A stretch of 64,000 nucleotides of DNA from the NCBI GenBank assembly GCA_946999645.1, contig CAMQDS010000001.1:235661-299660 (forward strand). The letters run 5' to 3'. Each line of letters begins with the position of its first letter. Position 1 is the stretch's first letter. Made by a program: the position numbers and the translations under genes. This DNA is from an uncultured Bacteroidales bacterium (GTDB lineage Bacteria > Bacteroidota > Bacteroidia > Bacteroidales > UBA932). This document shows positions 44,171 to 53,682 of the stretch, piece after piece. The notes under the pieces were generated by a model, which was given only the letters and a program-made list of their open reading frames with translations, was not told the origin of the DNA and searched no databases.

Positions 44171-46102
44171 ATGTTCAGTATAAATAAAATTATATTTTCA
44201 TCTATAGCCGTACTATTTGTGGCTTGTATAAATGTTTCTGCCCGCAATCCTATTATAATTCATTCTCATAATGATTATAATAGAACTGTTCCATTCTATC
44301 AGGCTTACTCTGTCGGAGTGCAGTCTATTGAAGCAGATGTGTTTCTCGTGAATGATAAACTTTTAGTGGGGCATGAAATTAATAATTTAAGGGATGATGA
44401 TACATTTGAAAAAATATATGTCAATCCGATAGTAGAAATATTTAGTAAAAATTCTGGTAGAGCATGGAAAGATTCAGATAAACTGCTTCAATTGATGATA
44501 GAGATTAAATCCGAAGATTCAGAGGCAGCATTGAAAAAAATTATCGACTGTCTTTCTGCTCATTCTCAAATATTTGATTGCACCAAGAATGATAGGGCTG
44601 TAAGAATTGTAATAACAGGAAACATTCCTTCTCCAGAGGATTTCTATAAATATCCAGATTTCATATATTTTGACGGAGATTTGTCAGTCAGATACACTTC
44701 AAAACAACTTGAAAGAGTTGCTATGTTCAGTATGGATTTTTCTAATTATGCAAAATGGAATGGAAAAGGCTCACTGATTCTTAAAGAGGACAGAGCCGTT
44801 AAATCTCAAATTGCAAAATGTCATTCTCTTGGTAAACCAATCAGATTTTGGAACGCACCTGAAGGTCCTACTGTATATTATACATTCTATAATCTTGGAG
44901 TAGACTATATTAATACTGATAATCCTGTTGCTTGTGCGGAATTTTTCTCCGATTTCTCCAATAAAAATTTTACAATGGGAAAGTTAAAATCAAAACAAGT
45001 AGGAGTTACAGGAACCAAAAAACTTGACATAATAACAAAATCATTTGAAGGTTTTGAAAATAATAAACTAAGCCTATCAAAAGGAATAGATGTATACAAG
45101 CCTACTTATCTAAATGACGGAAAATGTAAAAAGATTAAAAATGTCATCTTGCTTATAGGCGATGGTATGGGGCTTAATCAGATTTCTGCTGGATACTATG
45201 CCAACTGCGGACTCTCTCTAATGAATATGCATAATATTGGAATTCAGATAAATAATGCCTTAGATGCTTTTACAACAGACTCTGCTGCAGGAGGAAGTGC
45301 ATTAGCAACTGGAGAACGGCACAATAACAGACATATTTCGATAACAGCAGACGGAAAAGAAATTCCTTCATTGAGCGACTATTTCAAAGAAATGGGTAAA
45401 TCTGTGGGTGTTGTTTCATTAGGAAATATCGCGGATGCAACACCAGCAGCCTTTTATGCTCATGCTACAGATAGGGATAGTGCCACTAGGATATTAAACT
45501 ATTTGCATAAAGCCAAAATAGATTTGCTTTGCGGCAGTGGCTTTGATTTATTCGAGGAGAGAGGCTTGGATAAAACTCTTTCAGATAAGTATTTATTTAA
45601 AAGAAATGTATCTGAAATTACCCCTGAAAAAGGAAAACTGATTTGTATCGATGATAAGATGGGAGATGCTGCAAATGAAGAAAATTTACATTTATTGGCT
45701 GATGCAGTGAAAAATTCTATTGCGAGGCTGCAGAAAAATAGCGATAAAGGATTCTTTTTAATGGCAGAAGGAGCTAAAATAGATTATGCAGGGCACTCAC
45801 GTTGTTTACCTGGTTCTATAATAGAAATGCTAAGTTTTGATTTGGCAATTGCAGAAGCTATGAAATTTGCTGACAGCAATGGAGAAACTTTGATTATAGT
45901 TACAGCCGATCATGAGACAGGTGGACTGGTAATAATGGATGGTGATGTAAATACAGGTCATGTCATGGGCTTATATTTTACTGATGATCATACACCTGCA
46001 ATGATTCCAGTGTTTGCTTACGGTCCTGGTTCCGATAAATTCAGAGGAGTATATATTAATACAGAAATAGCTAAAAATATTAAATCATTAGTACGTAAGT
46101 AA
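44171..46102 (+). CDS. PI-PLC/AIM6-like phosphodiesterase fused to alkaline phosphatase
   Basis: The 643-residue exported protein has two modules. Residues about 28-265 resemble the PI-PLC/glycerophosphodiester phosphodiesterase superfamily, opening with H31-S-H33-N-D in IIIHSHNDYNRTVPF and continuing SIEADVFLVNDKLLVGHE. Residues about 318-643 form an alkaline phosphatase with D331 in LIGDGMG, the phosphate-accepting S371 in TTDSAAGGSALATG, the ADHETGG metal ligands and a further DDHTPAMIPVFAYG motif. All key residues are present, so both activities may work in sequence: diester cleavage, then phosphate removal. A signal peptide (about 1-24) exports it. The substrate is unknown. Confidence 0.85.
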   Translation: MFSINKIIFSSIAVLFVACINVSARNPIIIHSHNDYNRTVPFYQAYSVGVQSIEADVFLVNDKLLVGHEINNLRDDDTFEKIYVNPIVEIFSKNSGRAWKDSDKLLQLMIEIKSEDSEAALKKIIDCLSAHSQIFDCTKNDRAVRIVITGNIPSPEDFYKYPDFIYFDGDLSVRYTSKQLERVAMFSMDFSNYAKWNGKGSLILKEDRAVKSQIAKCHSLGKPIRFWNAPEGPTVYYTFYNLGVDYINTDNPVACAEFFSDFSNKNFTMGKLKSKQVGVTGTKKLDIITKSFEGFENNKLSLSKGIDVYKPTYLNDGKCKKIKNVILLIGDGMGLNQISAGYYANCGLSLMNMHNIGIQINNALDAFTTDSAAGGSALATGERHNNRHISITADGKEIPSLSDYFKEMGKSVGVVSLGNIADATPAAFYAHATDRDSATRILNYLHKAKIDLLCGSGFDLFEERGLDKTLSDKYLFKRNVSEITPEKGKLICIDDKMGDAANEENLHLLADAVKNSIARLQKNSDKGFFLMAEGAKIDYAGHSRCLPGSIIEMLSFDLAIAEAMKFADSNGETLIIVTADHETGGLVIMDGDVNTGHVMGLYFTDDHTPAMIPVFAYGPGSDKFRGVYINTEIAKNIKSLVRK

Positions 46103-46103
46103 T

Positions 46104-47708
46104 ATGTTTAGGAATTTAATTATAACACTCTTTCTTATACTTGTTCATATTTCGACATATGCTCAAGGGCTGAAGAGCGGTCCATATGATTTGCCATACA
46201 AAAATACTTATGTCAAAAATGTATTTGTTGCTGAAAATCAATTCAGAACAGAAACACCACATATTCTGTTGCCAAAGTCATTTAAAGAAGCACAAAATAT
46301 TCTTCCACAACCGATTTGGAACGGACATGAGGATGAAATAAAAATGTATTGGGATGCATGGAGGCTTGCTGTAGGCAATATTCGTCAGCCACAGAAGGGG
46401 TCAGGATTTGTATCTCCATACCTTGACGTTGCATATAATGGAAATATATTTATGTGGGATACATCATTTATGATGCTGTTTGCAAGATATGGATACAGAT
46501 TTTTCCCATTTATTAATTCTCTCGATAACTTCTATGCGAAGCAACATCCAGATGGCTTTATCTGTAGAGAAATTCGTTCAGACGGTTCAGATTGTTTTGA
46601 AAGGTACGATCCCGTTTCTACCGGTCCTGATTTGTTGCCTTGGGTGGAGTTAGAATATTTCAGACAGTTTGGAGACATTGACAGACTGCATAAAATTTTC
46701 CCGGTTCTCTGTGCCTATGTAAAGTGGTGGCAACTTAATAGAACTTGGAAAGACGGAACTTACTGGTCAAGCGGATGGGGAACAGGAATGGATAATATGC
46801 CGAGAGTGAAAGAACAATATAATCCGATATTCTCCCATGGCAATATGGTATGGTTAGATACCAATTTGCAGCAGATTTTAGTAGACGATTGCCTTTTGCA
46901 AATTGGCTTCTATACAGAAAGATGGCAGGAAATAGAAGATTTAGAAGATGAGGTGAAATTCTTAAAAAAATATGTTAATGAAAAAATGTGGAACGAAAAT
47001 TCCGGTTTTCTATTTGATGTATATGGAGATGGTACTTTATGTGGTACAAAGAGTATAGGAGCCTATTGGGCTCTTTTGGCAAATGCTCTAAGCCATGATA
47101 AAACTGATAAGTTGGTAAAGCACTTATCTGATACAAGTGAATTTAATCGTCCACATAGAGTTCCATCTTTATCGGCTGATCACAAAAAATATAAACCCAA
47201 CGGAGTATATTGGAGGGGAGGAGTGTGGCCAGGGACAAATTATATGGTGATTTCTGGGCTTACCCAGACAGGATATAGCCAATTAGCAAGAGAAATTGCT
47301 TATAATCATTATGAAAATGTATTCAATGTTTGGAAGAAAACAGGTACATTTTGGGAATATTACTCTCCAGAAAGTTGTACTCCAGGATTTATGGCAAGAA
47401 AAGATTTTGTTGGTTGGACAGGGCTTCCGCCAATTGCAATTTTCATTGAATATATTTTAGGTATACGCTCCGACTATTCTAAACGTATGGTTGAATGGTC
47501 CATAGATAAATTGGAAGAACATGGCATAAAAAAATATCCTTTTGGAAAAACAGGGCTTTTATCTATTGTCGTTTCTCCGAGAAAATCATTTGATGAAAGA
47601 CCTATAATTAAAGTAGAAACCAATATACCATTTAGTCTGAAGGTTAGTTGGGGGGAAGGCAATAGTTCAGTGGTTGAGGTTAAAAAAAGTGGGACAATAA
47701 AATTATAA
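46104..47708 (+). CDS. GH63/GH37-like (alpha/alpha)6-barrel glycosidase
   Basis: The 534-residue exported protein (signal about residues 1-20) looks like the trehalase/GH63 superfamily of inverting alpha-glycosidases. Helpful motifs are VSTGPDLLPWVELEYFRQFGD, WSSGWGTGMDNMPR (candidate acid aspartate) and TFWEYYSPES (candidate base glutamate). Members act on trehalose, mannosylglycerate, or glucose-capped glycans; none can be chosen here. The gene begins one base after the phosphatase fusion and precedes the phosphoesterase by five bases, so the four enzymes are likely co-translated. Confidence 0.8.
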   Translation: MFRNLIITLFLILVHISTYAQGLKSGPYDLPYKNTYVKNVFVAENQFRTETPHILLPKSFKEAQNILPQPIWNGHEDEIKMYWDAWRLAVGNIRQPQKGSGFVSPYLDVAYNGNIFMWDTSFMMLFARYGYRFFPFINSLDNFYAKQHPDGFICREIRSDGSDCFERYDPVSTGPDLLPWVELEYFRQFGDIDRLHKIFPVLCAYVKWWQLNRTWKDGTYWSSGWGTGMDNMPRVKEQYNPIFSHGNMVWLDTNLQQILVDDCLLQIGFYTERWQEIEDLEDEVKFLKKYVNEKMWNENSGFLFDVYGDGTLCGTKSIGAYWALLANALSHDKTDKLVKHLSDTSEFNRPHRVPSLSADHKKYKPNGVYWRGGVWPGTNYMVISGLTQTGYSQLAREIAYNHYENVFNVWKKTGTFWEYYSPESCTPGFMARKDFVGWTGLPPIAIFIEYILGIRSDYSKRMVEWSIDKLEEHGIKKYPFGKTGLLSIVVSPRKSFDERPIIKVETNIPFSLKVSWGEGNSSVVEVKKSGTIKL

Positions 47709-47713
47709 TCTGT

Positions 47714-48727
47714 ATGAGAACAATATTACTTTCTTTATTATTTATACTCGGGTTCTCACTTAGCGTTGAGGCTACCTCCCCTGAACTCTCCTTTTCAAAA
47801 AAGGGTGAATTTAAAATTATGCAGTTTACAGATACTCATCTTGACCCTGGCACTCAATATCGTTTGAATGAGGGAAATAAAACTTTTGCACGCATTAGTT
47901 ATATGGTAAGAAGTGAACACCCTGATTTTATTGTTTTTACAGGAGACGTGGTAAGTGGCAGACCTGCAGGCAAAATGTGGAAACGTCTTATAGATTCATT
48001 AAATGTATATAAAGTGCCATTCTGTATAACCTTAGGCAATCATGATGCAGAACAGGATCTCTCACGAGCAGAAATAGCTGCTATAGTTACCTCTTCTCCA
48101 TATACTCTTAATAAATTGAATAAAATAAAAGAGCTGGCAGATGTCCAGATAAATGTCCTTGGAGCAAACAGTAAAAAACCTGCACTTGCTTTATATTGTA
48201 TGGATTCTCATGATTATTCTACAATCAAAGGAATTGAAGGTTATGGCTGGTTCTATCCCGAACAGGTGCAGTGGGTGAAGGATTGCTGCAAGTCTAATTC
48301 ATTGCTAAATGGCGGCAAACCTGTTTATTCACTTGCATTTTTTCATATAGTTTTGAAAGAATACCTTGATGCCTGGAGAGATCCAAATAATTCCCACATT
48401 GGTCGTGCAGCAGAAGATGAATGTCCTGGAGCATTAAATACAGGAATGTATGCTGCTATGGTAGAGACAGGCAGTTTTATTGGCACTTTTGTAGGTCATG
48501 ACCATGATATTGATTATGTCGTTGCCAAAGACGGTATGGCTCTCGGTTATGGACGTTATTCTGGAGACGATACAACCTATAACAATCTGCGTCCTGGCTC
48601 AAGAATTATTATAATAAAAGAAGGGGAAAGAGGTTTCAGAACCTATATCAAGGAGGGAGATGGACGCATTGTAGACAATATAGTTTTTGCAAAAGGCAAA
48701 ATAACAGAAAATAGAATAAGAAAATAG
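47714..48727 (+). CDS. Calcineurin-like metallophosphoesterase
   Basis: The 337-residue exported protein (signal about residues 1-20) has the full dimetal signature: FTDTHLD, FTGDVVSG, LGNHDAE, AFFHI and GHDHDID. It resembles the DCR2/purple-acid-phosphatase-like group. It lies five bases after the GH63-like gene and is the last gene before the SusC promoter region. With the phosphatase fusion and the EEP protein it makes PUL2 rich in phosphoesterases. Natural substrate unknown. Confidence 0.88.
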   Translation: MRTILLSLLFILGFSLSVEATSPELSFSKKGEFKIMQFTDTHLDPGTQYRLNEGNKTFARISYMVRSEHPDFIVFTGDVVSGRPAGKMWKRLIDSLNVYKVPFCITLGNHDAEQDLSRAEIAAIVTSSPYTLNKLNKIKELADVQINVLGANSKKPALALYCMDSHDYSTIKGIEGYGWFYPEQVQWVKDCCKSNSLLNGGKPVYSLAFFHIVLKEYLDAWRDPNNSHIGRAAEDECPGALNTGMYAAMVETGSFIGTFVGHDHDIDYVVAKDGMALGYGRYSGDDTTYNNLRPGSRIIIIKEGERGFRTYIKEGDGRIVDNIVFAKGKITENRIRK

Positions 48728-48731
48728 TAAT

Positions 48732-48763
48732 TTTGCGTTAATTGAGGAGTAAAATACGCAAAT
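48732..48763 (+). promoter_or_regulatory. Candidate regulator operator upstream of SusC2
   Basis: A perfect 7-bp inverted repeat TTTGCGT (48732-48738) and ACGCAAA (48756-48762), spacer 17. The right half extends to ACGCAAAT and lies 27 bases before the -7 box, matching the site before GH92 (28 bases). Confidence 0.55.
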
Positions 48764-48790
48764 AGTCCCTATAATTATACTCTGATTGTA

Positions 48791-48815
48791 TAATTTTGTA
48801 GTACTAAAACGTTAT
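48791..48815 (+). promoter_or_regulatory. SusC2 promoter -7 box and leader element
   Basis: TAATTTTG (48791-48798) lies 58 bases before the SusC2 ATG; no TTTG -33 box. AAAACGTTAT (48806-48815) repeats the element of the first SusC leader. Confidence 0.5.
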
Positions 48816-48856
48816 AATAGACTAACACTGAAATTTATTAACTAAATTATCTTTAT

Positions 48857-51800
48857 ATGCTCAAACTATCTATTACAGAGAGTACTCGCAAATTGCTGCG
48901 TACTGTTCTTGTAAACGTAATGGCGTGTATGCTGGTCGTTCCAGTATTTGCTCAAGAAAAAATCTCTGTTTCAGGTCGAGTTACAGATGCTCAAAGCGAA
49001 CCTTTGGTAGGTGCAACGGTATTGGTAAAAGGTCACAAAGGCGATGCTGTAATGACTGATTTATCTGGAAAATATACAATTTCTGTTAGACCTGATGCTG
49101 AGTTAGAATTTTCCTATGTAGGATTTAAAACTATGGTTGTTCCTGTGAATAACCGCTCTTTGATAAATATTGCTATGGAAGTAGATGCAATGCTTCTTAA
49201 TGAGGTGGTTGCAATTGGTTACGGCTCATCCAGAAAGGAAGATCTTTCAATGGCTGTTTCAACAATGAAAGTAGATGATATAGCAAAGAGCAGACCTCAA
49301 GACATTGGGTCAATCTTGCAAGGACAACTTCCTGGTGTAACTATCCAGCAGAGTGGAGATCCTATGTCTTCTGCATCTTTTACTATTAGAGGTAGAGGCT
49401 CAAAAGGAAATGATGGTGACCCTAATTCTGGAGATGGGGTTTTATTCGTTGTAGATGGCGTTCCAGGTGCTCCTTTTATTCTTGATGAGATAGAAACTAT
49501 TACTGTCTTGAAAGATGCTGCTTCTGCTGCTATATATGGTGCTTCTGTAGGTTCAAGCGGTGTTGTTCTTATCACCACAAAACGTGCTAAAGCAGGTAAG
49601 GTAAGCGTAAGTGCAAATGTATCAATGGGATTTGACTATGTTACAAATCTTCCGAAAATGCTTACGGCTGAACAATATAATAAAGTATGGGCAAAGGCAA
49701 TAGAAAGCGAACCGACTAAAACGCTTCCTCAAGCTGCCGATCCTGCTGCTTATCCATTTGGAAATGTTACAAGGACAGATTGGTTAAAAGAAATTTTCCG
49801 TAAGGGTTTCAAAAAGCACTATGGCTTGACTCTTTCAGGTGGTAATGATAGGATGTCAACAGTATTTACTGTTTCATATGATGACAATAAAGGCGTTATA
49901 TTGAATACATGGACTAAACGTCTTCAAGCAAAACTTCAATCTGATTTTCAACTTACAAAATGGTTGAAAATGTATGAGAGAGTATCTTTGGGAGTGTCTA
50001 ATGGACAAGGCAATGTTAATACAAGCCATCAAGGACCTATTATGGGTGCGGTTTGGTATCCACGTTGCGCTCCTGTCTATGAAATGAATAAAGACGGCTC
50101 ATATGCTAAAGATAGCAATGGTGAAAAATATTTCTCAGGAACAAGTCCTAAATGGGCAGCAGTTTCAGGTACACCGCTTCTTTATAACCCTGTAGCGGCT
50201 TTAACAAGAATGCACAATCTTTATCCTGTACACACCATTTATTCTACAACAGGAGTTGAGGTTAAACCTTTAACAGGACTGATTTTAAAATCAGAATTTA
50301 CTGCAGATTTGTCTTCATCAGAAAATGACAGTTTCCTTCCTGTAATGAATGAAATAGGTCTTTTAAGATCTGAAAACCAGAGGTCACAAACTTTTGGCTC
50401 AACTACTCATTGGCTTTCTGAAAATACTATCAATTATTCAGGTATTTTTGGACGTCATCATGTCAATGCAATGGTAGGTTTTACTGCAGATTTTAGCAGA
50501 GTTGGTTCAAGAACAATATTTACCAGGAAATACCCTTCAGAAAAAGCAAATCAACTCTTATGGGGACTTGCAGGAGATTTTAAGTCTACACAACCAACTG
50601 AATATAGGTATGAATATGCAATGGCTTCCTTCTTAGGCAGGATAGGATATTCTTATGATGATCGTTATTTCTTTACTGGAAGTATAAGAAGGGATGCTTC
50701 TTCAAAACTTCCTATAACCAAAAATTACGATTGGTTCCCATCTGTTTCTGCCTCTTGGAAACTTACTTCAGAACATTTTATGAAAAATTCTTCAATTCGT
50801 AATGTGTTCAGTTTGATAAAGTTTAGAGGTGGTTGGGGAAAGATAGGTAATGTAGATATGTTCCCTAATGATGTAGCTAATGTTGAATTACTCAATTATG
50901 AGTGGCCTATTATCTTTGGTAAAACAATGGATGTCCTTAGATATGGTAGTTACCTTTCAACAATTCCTAACCTACAGGCTCGTTGGGAGTCTACAATTCA
51001 GACAAGTGTAGGTCTTGATTTATCTTTATTCAAAAATAAATTGGATATAAGTATAGATTGGTACAACAAAGAGACAAGAGATCTTATTGACAGAGTGCCT
51101 ACTATTGCACATATGGGAATAACTAAAGAACCTATGGGAAATATGGGAAATGTACTTAACAGAGGTTGGGAATTTTCCATAAGATACAATGGTTCTGCAC
51201 TTAATGGAGATTTGACCTACAATTTATATGGCCTGTTCTCTATTAACAAAGGGTATGTAAGAGAATATGGAGTTCGTGAGGCGCCTGTAATGCATGAAAA
51301 TCCTAATATAGACAGTAAACCTATACTTTATTCAGATGCAGGTCAACCATGGTATTCTTTTATGATTTACAAGACTGATGGTATTTTCCGTTCACAGGAA
51401 GAAATAGATAACTACATCTATAAAGATCCTGAAACAGGAACTTCAAATAAAATTATGCCGCTTGCAAAGGTAGGTGATTTAAAATATGTAGATACCAATA
51501 AAGATGGTGTTATAAACGATAAGGATAGGGTATTTGCTGGTTCTTATGCTCCTACAAGGACTTTCTCATTCGGTGGGTCTTTGCAATGGAAAGGTCTTGA
51601 TTTCGCAATTATGTTCCAAGGTGTAGGTGGTAACTATATCTACAATGGTCTTAAACAGCTTGCTATGAACGGAAGAAACGATTATGGCAATCTTATACAA
51701 GATGTAATGGATACTTGGGACTTCAATAAGACTTCAAGTAAATATCCTCGTCTTGGTATAGTATCAGACAACAATGGCAATTATAACAACTTCTCTGATA

Positions 51801-52030
51801 TATTCCTTGAAAAAGGTGATTATCTGAGACTTAAAAATATCACAGTCGGATATACTCTTCCTAAGTTTAGTAAGAATATGCCGGGCTTTAGAATCTATAT
51901 GAGTTTGGACAATCTTTGTACATTCACAGGATATACCGGAGTTGATCCAGAAGTGGGAAACTATGGTGTTGATAGAGGTGTATACCCTGTTGCTAAATTT
52001 GTCAATTTCGGACTTAATATGAAATTCTAA
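48857..52030 (+). CDS. SusC/RagA family TonB-dependent outer-membrane transporter (PUL2)
   Basis: The 1057-residue transporter has a signal peptide (about residues 1-32), the carboxypeptidase-D regulatory-like domain (ISVSGRVTDAQSEPLVGATVLV), a plug with NEVVAIGYGSSRKEDL and LFVVDGVPG, and a barrel ending NFGLNMKF. It is preceded by its own promoter and operator, and is followed by SusD after 32 bases. The leader shares a 10-mer with the PUL1 SusC leader. It should import the oligomers produced by the PUL2 enzymes. Confidence 0.95.
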   Translation: MLKLSITESTRKLLRTVLVNVMACMLVVPVFAQEKISVSGRVTDAQSEPLVGATVLVKGHKGDAVMTDLSGKYTISVRPDAELEFSYVGFKTMVVPVNNRSLINIAMEVDAMLLNEVVAIGYGSSRKEDLSMAVSTMKVDDIAKSRPQDIGSILQGQLPGVTIQQSGDPMSSASFTIRGRGSKGNDGDPNSGDGVLFVVDGVPGAPFILDEIETITVLKDAASAAIYGASVGSSGVVLITTKRAKAGKVSVSANVSMGFDYVTNLPKMLTAEQYNKVWAKAIESEPTKTLPQAADPAAYPFGNVTRTDWLKEIFRKGFKKHYGLTLSGGNDRMSTVFTVSYDDNKGVILNTWTKRLQAKLQSDFQLTKWLKMYERVSLGVSNGQGNVNTSHQGPIMGAVWYPRCAPVYEMNKDGSYAKDSNGEKYFSGTSPKWAAVSGTPLLYNPVAALTRMHNLYPVHTIYSTTGVEVKPLTGLILKSEFTADLSSSENDSFLPVMNEIGLLRSENQRSQTFGSTTHWLSENTINYSGIFGRHHVNAMVGFTADFSRVGSRTIFTRKYPSEKANQLLWGLAGDFKSTQPTEYRYEYAMASFLGRIGYSYDDRYFFTGSIRRDASSKLPITKNYDWFPSVSASWKLTSEHFMKNSSIRNVFSLIKFRGGWGKIGNVDMFPNDVANVELLNYEWPIIFGKTMDVLRYGSYLSTIPNLQARWESTIQTSVGLDLSLFKNKLDISIDWYNKETRDLIDRVPTIAHMGITKEPMGNMGNVLNRGWEFSIRYNGSALNGDLTYNLYGLFSINKGYVREYGVREAPVMHENPNIDSKPILYSDAGQPWYSFMIYKTDGIFRSQEEIDNYIYKDPETGTSNKIMPLAKVGDLKYVDTNKDGVINDKDRVFAGSYAPTRTFSFGGSLQWKGLDFAIMFQGVGGNYIYNGLKQLAMNGRNDYGNLIQDVMDTWDFNKTSSKYPRLGIVSDNNGNYNNFSDIFLEKGDYLRLKNITVGYTLPKFSKNMPGFRIYMSLDNLCTFTGYTGVDPEVGNYGVDRGVYPVAKFVNFGLNMKF

Positions 52031-52062
52031 GTCTTTAGGATTATTTTTAAATCAGATTAATT

Positions 52063-53676
52063 ATGAAAAGAATAATATATACATTAAGTTGTATTGCTGC
52101 ATTAATGTCTTTTGCAGGATGTCAGAAATTTCTGACCGTAGAAAAGTACGGTCCATCTACCGAATGGAAAACTCAGGGAGATGTTGAAAAAGCAGTCAAC
52201 GCATTGTTTTCCAATGTGTCTAATAATTCTGAGGGTATTACTGGTCGAGGAATTATGTGGTTTGAATGTTGCAGTGACAATGTAACTGTCGGAAGACCAA
52301 ATGCACAAGGAGAACAAATCCGAAACTTTAATATGTCTGCAGATAATGGTAGGGATGCCAAAGATAACTGGTCAGTAATGTACCAGATAGTTACAAAGGC
52401 TAATAACCTGATTAAGATTGTCCCTACGATGAAGAATTTGGATCCCGCTTTCAGTAAGCGATCAGTAGCGACTGCATATTTCTTCAGAGGACTTGCTATG
52501 TTATGGATAGCTCCGTACTACGGTGACAATGGTCCTAATGGTGGTATTCCTATTGTTACAGAAAAGACAGAGCCAGCAAAAATAGACAGTCCGAGACCAA
52601 CTTCAGTTCTTCAAAATTATGATCAAATAATTGCTGATTTCAGAAAGGCAGGAGAAGAACTTCCTCTGTTCTCTGAATTGAGAGATGATGACTATGGTAT
52701 GCCTCATAAGGCTGCTGCCTGGGCTTTTGCAGCAAGGGCTGCCTTATATGCAGCACAATATGCTCCTAAATATTATGACACTGTAATCGAAATGTGTGAT
52801 AAGGTGATGTCGCTTTCAGGAGCAGATAAAAGAGATTTGTTTGATGACGGCAGCACTAACCCGTTCGCATCATTATGGCGCATTGAAAATAATTTCAGTT
52901 GCGAGTATCTGTTCTCTTTCCTTGGAAATGCAATAGACGGTCCTAAATTCCATGGAATGTCTTTCAACAATGGCGGTTGGGGATTGTATAATACCTGGGG
53001 CTATTTCCAGCCTACTTATGGTTTATATAAAGCTTTTGAAAAAGGTGATGTGCGTCGTAGTGCCACAATTCTTTATCCTGGCGAAACAATAAAATTCATG
53101 GGACAGAATATAGTATTCGGTGACGGCAATCACAATATTTCATCAGATACAGGTATTACATTCCGTAAATTTATGTCTCCATGGGAGGAAGCTGATTGTA
53201 AAGGAAAGGTGGTTAATACTAATGGAGATAATGCAAGTAATAAATTAGGTACTTGTCTGATTCGCTTTGCTGATGTTCTGCTTATGAAGGCTGAGGCTCT
53301 TATTTGGACAAAAGGTGAAGGCAATGATGAAGCAAAAGCGTTACTCAATAGAATACGTAAGAGAGCAAGACTTCCTGAAAACAGTTCTGCAACCAAAGAT
53401 GAACTCAAAAATCAAAGACGTTGCGAACTTGCATTTGAATTTATGCCAAGCCGTCATTTGGATTTGGTTCGTTGGGGAGATGCAAAAGAAGTCTATGCAA
53501 AGCCTACCGAAAAACTCGTATCACATTTTGATCCGAGCACAAGAAAGGTTGTAATTGATGGCCCGGTTCATTATGATGAGGGACGTAATTTTGATCCACA
53601 GAAGAATCAGGTATTCCCTATACCAATAAAAGCTTTTGAAGGGTCAGTAAATCTCAAACAAAATAAAGGATACTAG
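52063..53676 (+). CDS. SusD/RagB-family surface glycan-binding lipoprotein (PUL2)
   Basis: The 537-residue lipoprotein (lipid cysteine in ALMSFAGC, about residue 20) is a standard SusD: QKFLTVEKYGPSTEWKTQGDVEKAVNALF at the start, TPR-like helices, and the late motif RFADVLLMKAEALIWTKGEG followed by LNRIRKRARLP. It caps the SusC2 transporter and binds the glycan. A perfect 12-bp hairpin lies 31 bases beyond its stop, inside the next gene. Confidence 0.94.
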   Translation: MKRIIYTLSCIAALMSFAGCQKFLTVEKYGPSTEWKTQGDVEKAVNALFSNVSNNSEGITGRGIMWFECCSDNVTVGRPNAQGEQIRNFNMSADNGRDAKDNWSVMYQIVTKANNLIKIVPTMKNLDPAFSKRSVATAYFFRGLAMLWIAPYYGDNGPNGGIPIVTEKTEPAKIDSPRPTSVLQNYDQIIADFRKAGEELPLFSELRDDDYGMPHKAAAWAFAARAALYAAQYAPKYYDTVIEMCDKVMSLSGADKRDLFDDGSTNPFASLWRIENNFSCEYLFSFLGNAIDGPKFHGMSFNNGGWGLYNTWGYFQPTYGLYKAFEKGDVRRSATILYPGETIKFMGQNIVFGDGNHNISSDTGITFRKFMSPWEEADCKGKVVNTNGDNASNKLGTCLIRFADVLLMKAEALIWTKGEGNDEAKALLNRIRKRARLPENSSATKDELKNQRRCELAFEFMPSRHLDLVRWGDAKEVYAKPTEKLVSHFDPSTRKVVIDGPVHYDEGRNFDPQKNQVFPIPIKAFEGSVNLKQNKGY

Positions 53677-53682
53677 TAGTAT

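Noticed and set aside
24223..52030. The two SusC genes as a recent duplication
   Set aside because: The proteins share only family-level motifs; signal peptides, plugs and barrels differ clearly.
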